Shown one piece after another: positions 43,027 to 53,064 of a stretch of DNA of 64,000 nucleotides. How positions within the stretch are numbered: the stretch's first letter is position 1; every line of letters begins with the position of its first letter. The position numbers were made by a program, and so were the translations under genes. The notes below the pieces were generated by a model. It searched no databases. It was not told the DNA's origin and saw nothing but the letters and a program-made list of their open reading frames with translations. Source of the DNA: Arthrobacter sulfonylureivorans (GTDB taxonomy: Bacteria; Actinomycetota; Actinomycetes; Actinomycetales; Micrococcaceae); contig RJAE01000016.1 of assembly GCA_004000035.1 (NCBI GenBank), forward strand, positions 1 through 64,000. Direction: 5' to 3'.

Positions 43027-45639
43027 TCAGCTGCCCTCCAGTAGTTCAATGTCCATCACCCGGTGGATGGAGACGGTGCGCTCGCTGTCGCGGTCGGGGT
43101 CGAACACGCGCAGCCTGCCGCCGCTGACGGACAGCGGCAGCATGACCTGCCGCCGGTGGTTGCCGTCCGGATCCACAATCCCGATCCGCACCCGCTGCTT
43201 CAACCGGATGGCGGTCCGCAGCGTCTCCAGCGTCAGCAGCGGCCCCGCTTCGGCGGCCGGACGGGCCGGAATACCCGTGCTCCGCAGCGCCGCGAGCTGG
43301 GCGTCGGTCGCTTCGGCGGTGAGTTCCCACGGATTGGTTTTCACCGGGAACGACGACGGCGCCCGGCCGGCCTTCGCCGTCGCGGCACCGTCCGCCGGGG
43401 TGCCGACCGCAGCGAAACCGCCGCTGCCGTTGCCGCGCCCGCCGCCGGTGCCCGCCGCGCCGCCCAGCGCCACGCCGTCGTCGGCCTCCGGGGCAGGCGC
43501 ATAGCCAAACTGGCGCAGCGAGGCGAGCAGCTCGCGGGCCGCGGTGCGCGAAACGGCCACCGTGGGGGCCAGCCGGCGCAGGCCCAGGCGAGCGGTGCGC
43601 GGGTCGGCGAGCAGGTCGGTCAGCGTGTTCTCGTCGTCGCTGCGCAGGAAGCTGGCGGCCGCGCCGAGCCGTAGCGCGCCATGCCGGGACGCGGTGTCCT
43701 CCACCAAGTACTCCAGCGGCTGCGGCACGTCGGTGGCCGAGTGCCGGCTCAGGAAGCCGAGGATCCCGGCCGCGTCACGCCCGGCGTCAAGCGCATGCCG
43801 GATGCTGTCCGCAGAGAACCGGTAGATGGCGGCAGGGCCTTGGCCTTCGGCGGTGGACAGGAGGGACAGCTCGGCGGCGATGTCCGGGGCCAGATAGCCG
43901 GGAGCCACCGCGGTCAGGTCCGCCTGCAGCACGAATTCGACCAACGGTTCCGGCAATTGACCGGCCAACAGCTCGGCGGCGTCGGCGAGCCTGGCCTGCG
44001 CCAAGGCGCGTCCCAACCCGGTCAGCGCGCCGGACCCCACCAGCCCCAGCCGTGCCGCCTCGGCAAGGATGCCCGGCACCAGCCGCTCAAACCGCCGCTG
44101 CTGGCGCGGCCGGCGCCAGACCAAGTAGCTGGTGACCGCGTCCGGAGAGGGAGCCGGAGTGCTGCCGGTGGCAGCCGCGTCCGGTACGGCATCCGCCGCA
44201 ACGTCCGGTTCGCCGGGTCCGCCAGCGGAAGCCGCCGGCAGGCACAGTTCTTCCAGCGCTTCGAGAACGCGGCGCCGGACGGCCGGCGCATCGGGACGGG
44301 ACGCTTCGGCGGCCAGCGCATTGATGGCGGTGTCCGACGGCGTCCTGCCACCCACCAGCGAAGGCGCGCGGTCCAGCTGCAGCCAGGCCGACACGAGCAG
44401 CAGCCACTGGTCCTGGCGCGGCAAGGAGGCGAACATGGCGTCCGCGTGGACCACCCAGCGGGAGGTATCGACGTCCAGGACGAGCAGTCCGGCGGCGGCT
44501 GCCAGCTCCAGCAACCAGCTGGTCTCGTCCGCTTCGATCCGCAGGGAGTCCGCCAGCCGCCGGACCTCCCGGACGCCCACGCCGCCTGCGCGGAGGGTGA
44601 CAACCGGGCCCCGGCGGACCTGGTCCAGCAGCTCGGCCACCAACCGCAGCGTCTCGGCTGCGGCGGAGTAGGCCGCGTTGTCGCGCAGCGAATTCCGGAC
44701 CTGCCCGGCAGCTATCGCGGGCGGCAGGGTGTGCCACGGGTCGGCCATTGCACCGCCGCGGACCGCCAGGCCGGCCGGCCAGGGGAGTTCCACATGCGAT
44801 GCGTCGATGGGAACCAGCAGCCCGTGCGCTGCCAGCCAATCGATCGGTAAGGTGGCCTCGCGGGGACCGGTGCCGGCCAGCGGGTGCGGCAGTGCGCCGA
44901 GCGGGGAACGGCGGAACTTTCCGAGCAGCTCGTCGGTGTGCTCCGGTGCCTGGGCCATCAGCGCCGGCCAGGTCCGCGGGTCGGCCAGCCAGCCGTCGAG
45001 GGCGGCTGCCGCCCGGGCGGCCGCTGTGCCGACGCCTTCGTTCCCCTCAGGATCGGGGATGTTGGTCGGCAGCTCATAGCCGGTCTCTTGCAGCAGTCGC
45101 ACCGTGTGGAGCAGATGATCCGCGGCCACCGTGCTGGAGGCGGCCAAGGTGGCATAGCTTCGGCCCAGTCCGGCCGGGTACGGTCCAAGCGCTTCGGCCA
45201 GGCTGGCCACCGGAAGGTAGGCCGGGGGCAGCAGGAGGTCCCCGCCGTCGTCCGCTGGAAAGGCATTGTTGCCGGACGAGGGCAGCTCGGCGCGCACCAG
45301 CAGGGCGAGGTCCTGCAGGCGGGACAGGTACGAGTCCAGGTCCGGCTGGACGGCTGTGCCCGCCGGCGGCACGAGCAGGGGCCGCAGGGAGCGGGCGTCG
45401 GCGGCGCGATCGGCATCAACATCGGTGCTGAGCACCACTGCTTCAAGCACTTCAAGCTCGGGCCGGGAGAGGTTCTCTAGCACCCGCTGGAGGCTGATCC
45501 GTGTGCAGGCCCGGGCGGCTAGGGCGGAAAAGTCCGGTACGGGCGGCAGGCAGAGATCCGGCCGGGCGCTGAACAGCTGGCGCAGCTCGGCGTCGCTGCG
45601 GGCGGCCAACTGGCCGGCCAGGGCACGGATGGAGGACAC
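43027..45639 (-). CDS. helicase-associated (XPB/Ssl2 N-terminal-like) protein
   Basis: A roughly 870-residue protein found directly upstream of XPB in actinobacteria. The N-terminal ~400 residues are helical with Leu-rich repeats; the C terminus carries the helicase C-like / XPB-partner domain (LLTLETLRTAIRLKQRVRIG, VFDPDRDSERTVSIHRVMDI), a WYL-like beta barrel. No ATPase motif is present. The GTG at 45639 is the conservative start; GTG codons at 45660 and 45663 are in frame. A much longer upstream reading frame overlaps another gene and was rejected. Probably an XPB cofactor. Confidence 0.85.
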   Translation of the reverse strand: MSSIRALAGQLAARSDAELRQLFSARPDLCLPPVPDFSALAARACTRISLQRVLENLSRPELEVLEAVVLSTDVDADRAADARSLRPLLVPPAGTAVQPDLDSYLSRLQDLALLVRAELPSSGNNAFPADDGGDLLLPPAYLPVASLAEALGPYPAGLGRSYATLAASSTVAADHLLHTVRLLQETGYELPTNIPDPEGNEGVGTAAARAAAALDGWLADPRTWPALMAQAPEHTDELLGKFRRSPLGALPHPLAGTGPREATLPIDWLAAHGLLVPIDASHVELPWPAGLAVRGGAMADPWHTLPPAIAAGQVRNSLRDNAAYSAAAETLRLVAELLDQVRRGPVVTLRAGGVGVREVRRLADSLRIEADETSWLLELAAAAGLLVLDVDTSRWVVHADAMFASLPRQDQWLLLVSAWLQLDRAPSLVGGRTPSDTAINALAAEASRPDAPAVRRRVLEALEELCLPAASAGGPGEPDVAADAVPDAAATGSTPAPSPDAVTSYLVWRRPRQQRRFERLVPGILAEAARLGLVGSGALTGLGRALAQARLADAAELLAGQLPEPLVEFVLQADLTAVAPGYLAPDIAAELSLLSTAEGQGPAAIYRFSADSIRHALDAGRDAAGILGFLSRHSATDVPQPLEYLVEDTASRHGALRLGAAASFLRSDDENTLTDLLADPRTARLGLRRLAPTVAVSRTAARELLASLRQFGYAPAPEADDGVALGGAAGTGGGRGNGSGGFAAVGTPADGAATAKAGRAPSSFPVKTNPWELTAEATDAQLAALRSTGIPARPAAEAGPLLTLETLRTAIRLKQRVRIGIVDPDGNHRRQVMLPLSVSGGRLRVFDPDRDSERTVSIHRVMDIELLEGS

Positions 45640-45716
45640 CGGATTAACGTTACCCCGCACCACTGCGGCCGACGCAGCCCGGGCCGGACCCGCCTTCGCC
45701 GGCTCCGGCGGTGCCG

Positions 45717-45971
45717 CTAGCTGCTGCGGCGACGCCGGATACTGCCGGCCATCAGCAGCACCATCAGCACGAAGGCGATAGGGAAGCAGAACCACGCCAG
45801 GCCCATGAAACCGGTCCACACCGGGGTGCCGGTCATGGCGCCGGCCAGAATAACGCCGAGGCTGCCCAGCCCTGCCAGCAGGAGGACGACGGCTGAAAAG
45901 ACCAGCACGCGGTGCAGCGCACCCGACTCGGCGGGGCGGGGTGCATTCTGGGCGGGGACTGTTCCGGACAT
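45717..45971 (-). CDS. small two-helix membrane protein
   Basis: An 84-residue protein with two transmembrane helices (about 22-44 and 52-76), a basic end (SIRRRRSS) and a proline-alanine cytoplasmic head. I do not recognise the family. It ends 77 bases before the helicase-associated gene on the same strand. There is no strong ribosome site, but its stop/start placement and codon bias support it. Confidence 0.6.
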   Translation of the reverse strand: MSGTVPAQNAPRPAESGALHRVLVFSAVVLLLAGLGSLGVILAGAMTGTPVWTGFMGLAWFCFPIAFVLMVLLMAGSIRRRRSS

Positions 45972-46202
45972 GGCACCAGATTAACTCCCGTCCGTGCGGC
46001 GGCCCAATCCCGCCCGCACGCCGGGAGCGGAAACGGCCGCACACAAAACTCCGCCGTCGGCGGAACAAGCTAATCTAGAGACAGACTTTCCCCGCCACGC
46101 GGAGGCCGCACCTGCGGCCGGTGTACTGCCGGCGGGGCACATGGTAAGAACGCAGCAGCGGGCGGTACCGCCGCGACATTTAAGCAGAACGAGGTAAGCA
46201 AA

Positions 46203-46586
46203 GTGCCCATCGGCAAAGTCAAGTGGTTCGACACGGAAAAGGGCTTCGGGTTCCTGGCCAGTGAAGACGGCCAGGAAGTGTTCCTGCATGCTTCTGCGCT
46301 GCCGGCCGGCGTCAAGGACGTGAAGGCCGGCACCCGGATGGAGTACGGCATCGCGGACGGCCGCCGCGGGCCGTCCGCATTGTCCGCCCGCATCCTCGAC
46401 GCGGCTCCCTCGGTGGTGCGCGCAACGCGCAAGCCGGCCGAGGACATGGCCGTGATCACCGAAGACCTGATCAAACTGCTGGACGAAATCTCCAACGGGC
46501 TGCGCCGAGGCCGCTATCCGGAACGCTCCCACGCGTCCAAGGTTGCCGCGGTGCTGCGCCGTGTAGCCGACGACCTGGACGCTTAA
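46203..46586 (+). CDS. cold-shock domain protein with C-terminal extension
   Basis: A 127-residue protein. Residues 1-66 form a cold-shock domain with RNP1 KGFGFLAS and RNP2 VFLHASAL. Residues 67-127 add a helical extension (AVITEDLIKLLDEISNGLRR) not found in CspA. GAGGTAAG precedes the GTG start. It is followed within 10 bases by the DUF3027 gene, a conserved actinobacterial pairing. Likely an RNA-binding regulator, distinct from cspA at 32651. Confidence 0.88.
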   Translation: MPIGKVKWFDTEKGFGFLASEDGQEVFLHASALPAGVKDVKAGTRMEYGIADGRRGPSALSARILDAAPSVVRATRKPAEDMAVITEDLIKLLDEISNGLRRGRYPERSHASKVAAVLRRVADDLDA

Positions 46587-46595
46587 GCGGACTTG

Positions 46596-47324
46596 ATGAC
46601 TGAAAACCTGATCGACTCCGGCGCTGAAACCGCGCCCGTGGAGCAGCCCGTCGTCGGTGGGCCCGAGGCCGAGGCCGCGCCCCGGCGTCGTGCTGCGCGT
46701 CGCACCGCCAAGCTTGACCTAGTCCTGGCCGCCGCGGTGGACCGGGCTCGGGAGGGCGTGCTGGAGATCGCCCCGGCCGAACAGATCGGTGCGCATGTCG
46801 GCAGCTTTGCCGACGGCGACCGCTTGGTTACCCACCGGTTCGAGGCGAAGCTGGCGGGCTATGCGGGCTGGCAATGGTATGCCACGTTGGCCCGTGTCCC
46901 GCGAGGCAAGGAAGCCACGGTCTGCGAAGTGGGCCTGCTCCCGTCCGAGGGTTCGCTGCTTGCTCCCGAATGGGTGCCGTGGGCGGACCGCGTGCGCCCT
47001 GAAGAAGTGGCGGCTGCGGCCGAAGCCGAGGCAGCCGAGGCGGCTGAGTCGACCGCGGCAACCGAAGCGCAGGACGTCGCCGAGGCGGCTCCCGCAACGG
47101 ACACAGGGGAAGTCTCCGCGCCTGAGGGCCAAGACGTGACCGCGGAAGCCGCTGCAGCCGTGGACGAAGACACAGCGGACGAAGCGGCCCCTGCAACTGC
47201 GGACGGAGACGCAGCGGACGAGGCGGCCACTACAGACGAGGCAGCCGAGGCTCCGGCCGGCGAGGGCATAACAGAGGCGGCCGAAATCGACGCGACCGAG
47301 GACTTCACCGAAGCCACGTCCTGA
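46596..47324 (+). CDS. DUF3027 domain protein
   Basis: A 242-residue protein. Residues ~35-140 match DUF3027 (KLDLVLAAAVDRAREGVLEI, HRFEAKLAGYAGWQW, LLAPEWVPWADRVRPEE). The last ~100 residues are a very acidic Ala/Glu/Asp/Thr tail with no structure. It is adjacent to a cold-shock domain gene, as is usual in actinobacteria. No catalytic motif is visible; the acidic tail could bind basic partners such as ribosomal proteins. Confidence 0.85.
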   Translation: MTENLIDSGAETAPVEQPVVGGPEAEAAPRRRAARRTAKLDLVLAAAVDRAREGVLEIAPAEQIGAHVGSFADGDRLVTHRFEAKLAGYAGWQWYATLARVPRGKEATVCEVGLLPSEGSLLAPEWVPWADRVRPEEVAAAAEAEAAEAAESTAATEAQDVAEAAPATDTGEVSAPEGQDVTAEAAAAVDEDTADEAAPATADGDAADEAATTDEAAEAPAGEGITEAAEIDATEDFTEATS

Positions 47325-47373
47325 CGTGACAGATCGACGAGGCAGGTTCTACAGCCGGAAGGGGCGGTAAAGC

Positions 47374-48639
47374 ATGTTTCGTTCCTTGCGGCTGTTCAAT
47401 TACCGGATCTGGTTCTTCGGCGCGCTGGTCTCCAATATCGGCACGTGGATGCAGCGAACCGCCCAGGACTGGCTGGTTTACGACATCCTCACTGAGCAGG
47501 ACGCCGCCGCCATGGGCATTGTGATGGCGCTGCAGATGGGCCCGCAGTTGGTGATGGCTCCTTGGGCCGGGCTGATTGCCGACCGGTTCGACCGGCAAAA
47601 GCTGCTGATGGCCACGCAGATTTCAATGGCGGTGCTGGGCCTTGCGCTGGGCTTGATGGTGATCGCCGACGTGGCACAGCTGTGGCATGTGTATGCCTTC
47701 GCCCTGGCACTGGGCATGGTGACGGCGGTGGATGCGCCAGCGCGGCAGACGTTCGTCTCGGACCTGGTCCGCGACGACTACCTGCCCAACGCGGTGGCGC
47801 TGAACAGCACCTCGTTCAACCTGGCCCGGATGATCGGTCCGGCCATTGCCGGCGTGCTGACCGTAGCCATCGGTCCGGGCCCGGTGTTCCTGATCAACAC
47901 CGCCACCTTCGCTGCGATGATCGCTGCGCTGTTGGCCATCCGCAGGCAGGAACTCCACCCGCGGCAAAAGGTGGCCAAGGGCCGCGGCCAGATCCTCGAG
48001 GGCTTCCGGTATGTGAAGGACCGGCCGGACCTGGTGGTGGTGCTGGCCGCGATCTTTATCATCGGCACATTTGGTCTGAATTTCTCCGTTTTTGTGGCGT
48101 CCATGGCGCGCACCGAATTCGGCGGCCATGCCGGTGACTTCGGCGTGCTCTCCTCGGTGATGGCAGCCGGTTCGGTGACCGGGTCGCTGCTCAGCGCGCG
48201 CCGGGACAGGCCGCGGCTGCGCTATGTCTTCGGCGCGTCGGCGGCCTTCGGTGTTGCCTGTACGGCGGCGGCCCTGGCGCCGACCGTCTGGCTCTTCGGG
48301 CTAGCACTGGTGCCGGTGGGGGCAGCGGCAATCACCATCATGACCAGCGCCAACGCGTACGTGCAGACCACCACCGACCCGATGATGCGCGGACGCGTCA
48401 TGTCCTTGTATATGGCCATCCTGATGGGCGGAACCCCGATCGGAGCTCCGCTGGTCGGCTTGGTGTCCAATAGCTTCGGCCCGCGCTGGGGGCTGGGGGT
48501 GGCAGCACTGTCAGGAGTGGCCGCGGCCGCCGTGGGGATTCTGTGGGCCTGGCGCGCGCACCACATGCGGCTGCGGTTCGATCGCTCGGCCCGGCGAAAG
48601 CTGAGCATCACCTATGGCGTGCCGGACCGGCCGGTCTAG
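47374..48639 (+). CDS. MFS transporter, EntS/MFS_3 type
   Basis: A 421-residue 12-helix exporter. It starts with FRSLRLFNYRIWFFG and has the family signature WMQRTAQDWLVYD, IADRFDRQKLL in the first cytoplasmic loop and RRDRPRLRYVFG between halves. EntS-like members export siderophores or drugs. GGAAGGGG lies before the ATG. It follows DUF3027 after 49 bases. The substrate is open. Confidence 0.87.
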   Translation: MFRSLRLFNYRIWFFGALVSNIGTWMQRTAQDWLVYDILTEQDAAAMGIVMALQMGPQLVMAPWAGLIADRFDRQKLLMATQISMAVLGLALGLMVIADVAQLWHVYAFALALGMVTAVDAPARQTFVSDLVRDDYLPNAVALNSTSFNLARMIGPAIAGVLTVAIGPGPVFLINTATFAAMIAALLAIRRQELHPRQKVAKGRGQILEGFRYVKDRPDLVVVLAAIFIIGTFGLNFSVFVASMARTEFGGHAGDFGVLSSVMAAGSVTGSLLSARRDRPRLRYVFGASAAFGVACTAAALAPTVWLFGLALVPVGAAAITIMTSANAYVQTTTDPMMRGRVMSLYMAILMGGTPIGAPLVGLVSNSFGPRWGLGVAALSGVAAAAVGILWAWRAHHMRLRFDRSARRKLSITYGVPDRPV

Positions 48640-48683
48640 GCGGGGGCCGGTTCGGACCCAAAAGAAGTGGGGCCAAAACAATG

Positions 48684-48718
48684 AAGGTCCGGCTCCCGTG
48701 AGCGGGAAGCCGGACCTT
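48684..48718. terminator. bidirectional terminator
   Basis: AAGGTCCGGCT-CCCG pairs with CGGG-AAGCCGGACCTT around TGAG, with TATTTGG after it and ATTGTTTTGG-like T residues on the minus side. It ends both the MFS gene and the convergent serC. Confidence 0.87.
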
Positions 48719-48739
48719 ATTTGGTATACGGTGCGGAAC

Positions 48740-49915
<1,176 letters not shown>

Positions 49916-50122
49916 TCACCGTTGAACGCCCGTATCATTCTGCCCCAACGCCGGCGGGCGCCGTTAGTCGGAACCGGGAATGTTGCGTGGCACCGCGGCG
50001 CGTCTACCGGCAGTGAAACTTCCGGTCGTGTAAGGAAAACAAGCTAGGCTGGAGAAGGGCCCCACCCTCATGCCTGCTGCTGGAGCAGCCTTATTTACCG
50101 CGCGCCGAGGAGCAAGAACCAA

Positions 50123-50818
50123 TTGACTGATCTCATCGACACCACCGAGATGTACCTGCGCACCATCCTCGAACTCGAAGAAGAGAATATCGTCGCGCTG
50201 CGTGCCCGGATTGCCGAGCGGCTGCGCCATTCCGGCCCCACCGTCTCCCAGACGATCGGCCGGATGGAGCGGGACGGACTGGTGGTGGTCACCGGCGACA
50301 GGCATTTGGAACTGACCGAACTGGGCCGGCGCAAGGCGACCGAGGTCATGCGCAAGCACCGGTTGGCCGAGCGGTTACTCTCCGACGTCATCGGCCTGGA
50401 GTGGGCCTATGTCCATGACGAGGCCTGCCGCTGGGAACACGTGATGAGCGAGCGGGTCGAACAGCGGCTCTACGATCTGCTGGGCAAGCCGACGGTGTCT
50501 CCGTACGGCAACCCGATCCCGGGATTGGAGGCGCTCGGCGGCCAGTCGGCAGAGGAAACCAGCTACGGCTTGCTCAATCTGGCGCAGGCCATGGGCAGCT
50601 ATACGCCCGATAAGCAGGTCAGCATCGTCCGGCTTGCGGAGCCGATCCAAGTAGAGCCGGAACTGCTGATCCAGCTGGAAGAGGGCGGTCTGAAGCCGGG
50701 TGCGACACTGCAGCTGGAGACCGCAGGCGAGTACATTTCCGTGCGCGTGCCGGGCATCGAAGGCGCCCTGGAATTGCCTCCGGAAGTGGCGGCCCACATC
50801 TTTGTTTCGATGGAATGA
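50123..50818 (+). CDS. dtxR: iron-dependent regulator, DtxR/IdeR
   Basis: A 231-residue metal-dependent repressor. The winged helix (LRARIAERLRHSGPTVSQTI, GRMERDGL) is followed by dimerisation helices and an SH3-like C-terminal domain (residues ~145-231). All metal ligands of Corynebacterium DtxR are conserved at the same positions: Met10, His79, Glu83, His98, Cys102, Glu105 and His106. The TTG start has GAGGAG ten bases before. The DtxR box at 30110 in this window is a probable target. Confidence 0.95.
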   Translation: MTDLIDTTEMYLRTILELEEENIVALRARIAERLRHSGPTVSQTIGRMERDGLVVVTGDRHLELTELGRRKATEVMRKHRLAERLLSDVIGLEWAYVHDEACRWEHVMSERVEQRLYDLLGKPTVSPYGNPIPGLEALGGQSAEETSYGLLNLAQAMGSYTPDKQVSIVRLAEPIQVEPELLIQLEEGGLKPGATLQLETAGEYISVRVPGIEGALELPPEVAAHIFVSME

Positions 50819-50848
50819 AACGTTGCGCCGCGGAATCACGCGGCGCAG

Positions 50849-50887
50849 ATAACGGATTTATTACTTCCGGGTAATTTTCCGTATAGT
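50849..50887 (+). promoter_or_regulatory. promoter of first riboswitch-hydrolase unit
   Basis: The -10 is TATAGT (50882-50887). An 11-bp-period pair, ATAACG at 50849 and ATTACT at 50860, sits in the -35 region. The aptamer begins at 50889. The position matches the promoters at 51917 and 53086. Confidence 0.5.
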
Positions 50888-50888
50888 T

Positions 50889-51127
50889 GTGCCGGGCACC
50901 GAGACATCGGTCCCACACCCTCCGCAAGCCGAACCCTGTCGGCGGGGGAGTGTATCCGTGAGACAGGGGCGGAGGACCCACCAAGCGGCAGTTTTGTTCG
51001 CTGCCTTGGGGTGAAGCCGCAGCGGGCAAAGCCACGGTGAATCGTTCCACTGTTGCTTTGTGCGGTGCGGCCGAGTTTTCTCTTGACTCGAATCCGACAG
51101 CTAACTTCGCAGGCGCTTTGGGAGAGG
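50889..51127 (+). ncRNA. c-di-AMP riboswitch (ydaO/yuaA), copy 1
   Basis: Conserved aptamer blocks are present in order: GTGCC at the 5' end, GACAGGGGCGGAGGACCCA (50962-50980), CTTGGGGTGAAGCCG (51004-51018) and CGAATCCGACAGCTAACTTC followed by GCAGGCGCTTTGGGAGAGGT near the 3' end. The ribosome site GGGAGAGG is part of the final block. It precedes the M23 peptidase gene by nine bases. In this class c-di-AMP binding usually switches expression off. Confidence 0.93.
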
Positions 51128-51135
51128 TATAGATT

Positions 51136-51906
51136 TTGGCAGGACACAAAGCCTCGGGACGGCGCCGTTCAACCGCCCCGGTCGAGTACTCACGCCCGCG
51201 CGCAGCAGCGACAGCCGGTCGGCGGCGTGCCCAGCCGGCACCGTCGCCGGTAGCAGCGGCCGCCCGCGACGTCGGCCATAAAACCGCGATTGTCGCCGCC
51301 GCCTCCGGCATGGTGCTGACGGTGATGCTTCCGACGACGGCCGGCGCCACAGCCGACGGCCCGCAGGAAGCAGTGGCGACCAGCAGCATCTCCGCGGCCA
51401 CCGAAGCGCGCCTGACATTTGAACGGGCCGGGCTGACCAGCAAGTTCGACCCGGACACCAAGCTGAAGCAGGTCATGGTTGCCTCCGGCGGAAAGGCCAA
51501 GGCGATCGGCAGCGAGGGATCCCTTTCGCAGCCAATGGACGAGCTGATCAAGACCTCGCCGTTCGGCTACCGGGTCAGCCCCATCACCGGTTACGCCGGA
51601 GAGCTGCACACCGGCCAGGACTACGGGGCCCCCTGCGGCACGCCCGTTGCAGCAGCGGCCGGCGGCACCGTCGTCGAGGCCGGGTTCCAGGTTGGCGGCG
51701 GCGGCAACCGGATTGTGGTGGACCACGGCAACGGCCTGGAGACCACGTACAACCACCTGAGCACCATCGACACGGCGGTGGGCGCCGCCGTGGCCCGTGG
51801 CGAGGTTTTGGGCGAGAGCGGCACCACCGGAGCGTCAACCGGCTGCCATTTGCACTTCGAAGTCATGGTCAACGGCAAGCTGGTGGACCCCACCGGCTGG
51901 CTCTGA
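51136..51906 (+). CDS. secreted M23 peptidase (LytM-type)
   Basis: A 256-residue exported metallopeptidase for peptide cross-links of peptidoglycan. Residues 1-75 are a basic twin-Arg-like head and a signal-type helix (KTAIVAAASGMVLTVMLPTT). The LytM domain covers ~140-256: His158 and Asp162 (HTGQD), His207 (NHLS) and His238/240 (HLHFE). LTFERAGL (93-100) recurs in the two NlpC-type neighbours. The TTG start follows GGGAGAGG. It is the first of three riboswitch-controlled hydrolases. Confidence 0.92.
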   Translation: MAGHKASGRRRSTAPVEYSRPRAAATAGRRRAQPAPSPVAAAARDVGHKTAIVAAASGMVLTVMLPTTAGATADGPQEAVATSSISAATEARLTFERAGLTSKFDPDTKLKQVMVASGGKAKAIGSEGSLSQPMDELIKTSPFGYRVSPITGYAGELHTGQDYGAPCGTPVAAAAGGTVVEAGFQVGGGGNRIVVDHGNGLETTYNHLSTIDTAVGAAVARGEVLGESGTTGASTGCHLHFEVMVNGKLVDPTGWL

Positions 51907-51916
51907 TTGACACGCC

Positions 51917-51954
51917 GTAACCGGAATGTGACTCAGACGCCAAACTGTTATAAG
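51917..51954 (+). promoter_or_regulatory. promoter of second riboswitch-hydrolase unit
   Basis: GTAACC (51917) and GTGACT (51928) form a direct repeat with 11-bp period, ending 15 bases before the -10 TATAAG (51949-51954). The layout fits activation by a factor binding at -35, such as MtrA. The binding factor is inferred. Confidence 0.55.
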
Positions 51955-51963
51955 GTTTCACCT

Positions 51964-52192
51964 GTGCCTGGCATCAACTGCCAGGCACCTTCGGGCGGAA
52001 TGCCGAATTCTGCCGTCGCCCGAAGTTCGTTCGCACCGAATCGCATGGCAGAAGCGGGGGACCCACTTCCCGGACATCGCAGGATGTCCTTGGGGTAAAG
52101 CCGATCAGGACCGGGCCACCAGCCCGGAAACCGGCCGGCCGGATGAACTCCCATCCGAACCCGACAGCTCACCTCGCAGGCATTTGGGAGAG
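51964..52192 (+). ncRNA. c-di-AMP riboswitch (ydaO/yuaA), copy 2
   Basis: Blocks in order: GTGCCTGGC (51964), AGAAGCGGGGGACCCAC (52051-52067), CCTTGGGGTAAAGCCG (52088-52103), CCGAACCCGACAGCTCACCT and GCAGGCATTTGGGAGAGG before the start codon at 52201. A GC-rich variable stem (GGGCCACCAGCCC) divides the halves. Downstream is the first NlpC/P60 gene. Confidence 0.95.
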
Positions 52193-52200
52193 GTACAACC

Positions 52201-52923
52201 GTGTCCAAGAGCATTACTGCGGGCCGCCACCGTGCGACCCCTGTCCGCACCAGCCCGCTTGAGACTATTTCCAAGGCTGTTTCCGCAAACGCCGGAACTG
52301 TTGGACGCCAAGGTGCCGTGATCGCCGCCGCTACCGGCCTGGTTCTGACCGCTGCCATTCCGGCACAGGCCGTCAGCGCCGAGCGCAGCGTTGATGCCCC
52401 GGCCCGCGTGCAGGTTGAAGCCGTGCAGGCGTCAGCGGCCGTGAAGCTGACCTTCGAACGTGCCGGCATCACTTCCACGCCGGCACCGCAGACCGTGGTC
52501 CAGGCGGTATCCAACGAGATCAACCCCACGACCGGCGACGACGCCGCATCGGACAAGGGTAAGTCCACCAAGAAGGCCGGCGAAGCTGCCGCAAGCGGAG
52601 CGGCCGGCGCCATCGTCGCTGCCGCCTACGGCCAGATCGGCGTGGGCCAGGACTGCACCGCGCTGGTCGAGAACGCGCTGCGCGCGGCCGGCTACGCGGT
52701 CGGCGACCTTGCCCCGGCACAGTTCTTTGCTTACGGCACGCAGGTTTCCACGCCGCAGCCGGGCGACATCATCTACTACGCCAACGGCGGTGCAGGCGTG
52801 GCCCACGTGGCCATCTACGTTGGCAACGGCCAGGCGGTCCACGGCGGCTGGGCCGGCTACAGCACCGTCCTGGGCAGCGCCTACATCGGCTCCGGCCCGG
52901 TGTTCATCCGTCCGGCCGGCTAA
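52201..52923 (+). CDS. secreted NlpC/P60-type peptidoglycan hydrolase, paralogue 1
   Basis: A 240-residue C40-type endopeptidase. A long signal region ends near AQAVSA (residue 60); a LTFERAGI repeat follows, then a flexible linker. The catalytic domain spans ~133-240: Cys152 (GQDCTALVE), His202 (VAHVAIYVG) and His214 (AVHGG). The GTG start lies eight bases after GGGAGAGG of the riboswitch. It shares most of its length with the paralogue at 53371, so the pair arose by tandem duplication with its leader. Confidence 0.92.
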   Translation: MSKSITAGRHRATPVRTSPLETISKAVSANAGTVGRQGAVIAAATGLVLTAAIPAQAVSAERSVDAPARVQVEAVQASAAVKLTFERAGITSTPAPQTVVQAVSNEINPTTGDDAASDKGKSTKKAGEAAASGAAGAIVAAAYGQIGVGQDCTALVENALRAAGYAVGDLAPAQFFAYGTQVSTPQPGDIIYYANGGAGVAHVAIYVGNGQAVHGGWAGYSTVLGSAYIGSGPVFIRPAG

Positions 52924-52964
52924 AGCCTTCCTGACGCTTTCCCTGTTCTCTATGGGTTGTATCG

Positions 52965-52988
52965 CGGCGCGCCTTTCGGGGCGCGCCG
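52965..52988 (+). terminator. hairpin after first NlpC gene
   Basis: CGGCGCGCC pairs perfectly with GGCGCGCCG around TTTCGG, 41 bases after the stop. Confidence 0.78.
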
Positions 52989-53064
52989 TCGGTCATTAAG
53001 GGCACCGCACGACGGCGGAATTCGGCGCGGGTGCGCCCGCTTCGGTGCGTGCCTGGCAACCTCC

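Noticed and set aside
45640-46068. N-terminal extension of the helicase-associated protein
   Set aside because: It overlaps the small membrane protein gene and lacks a start context; start set at 45639.
45717-46202. Riboswitch before the extended cold-shock gene
   Set aside because: No conserved aptamer block was found between 45972 and 46202; it looks like an ordinary promoter and leader.
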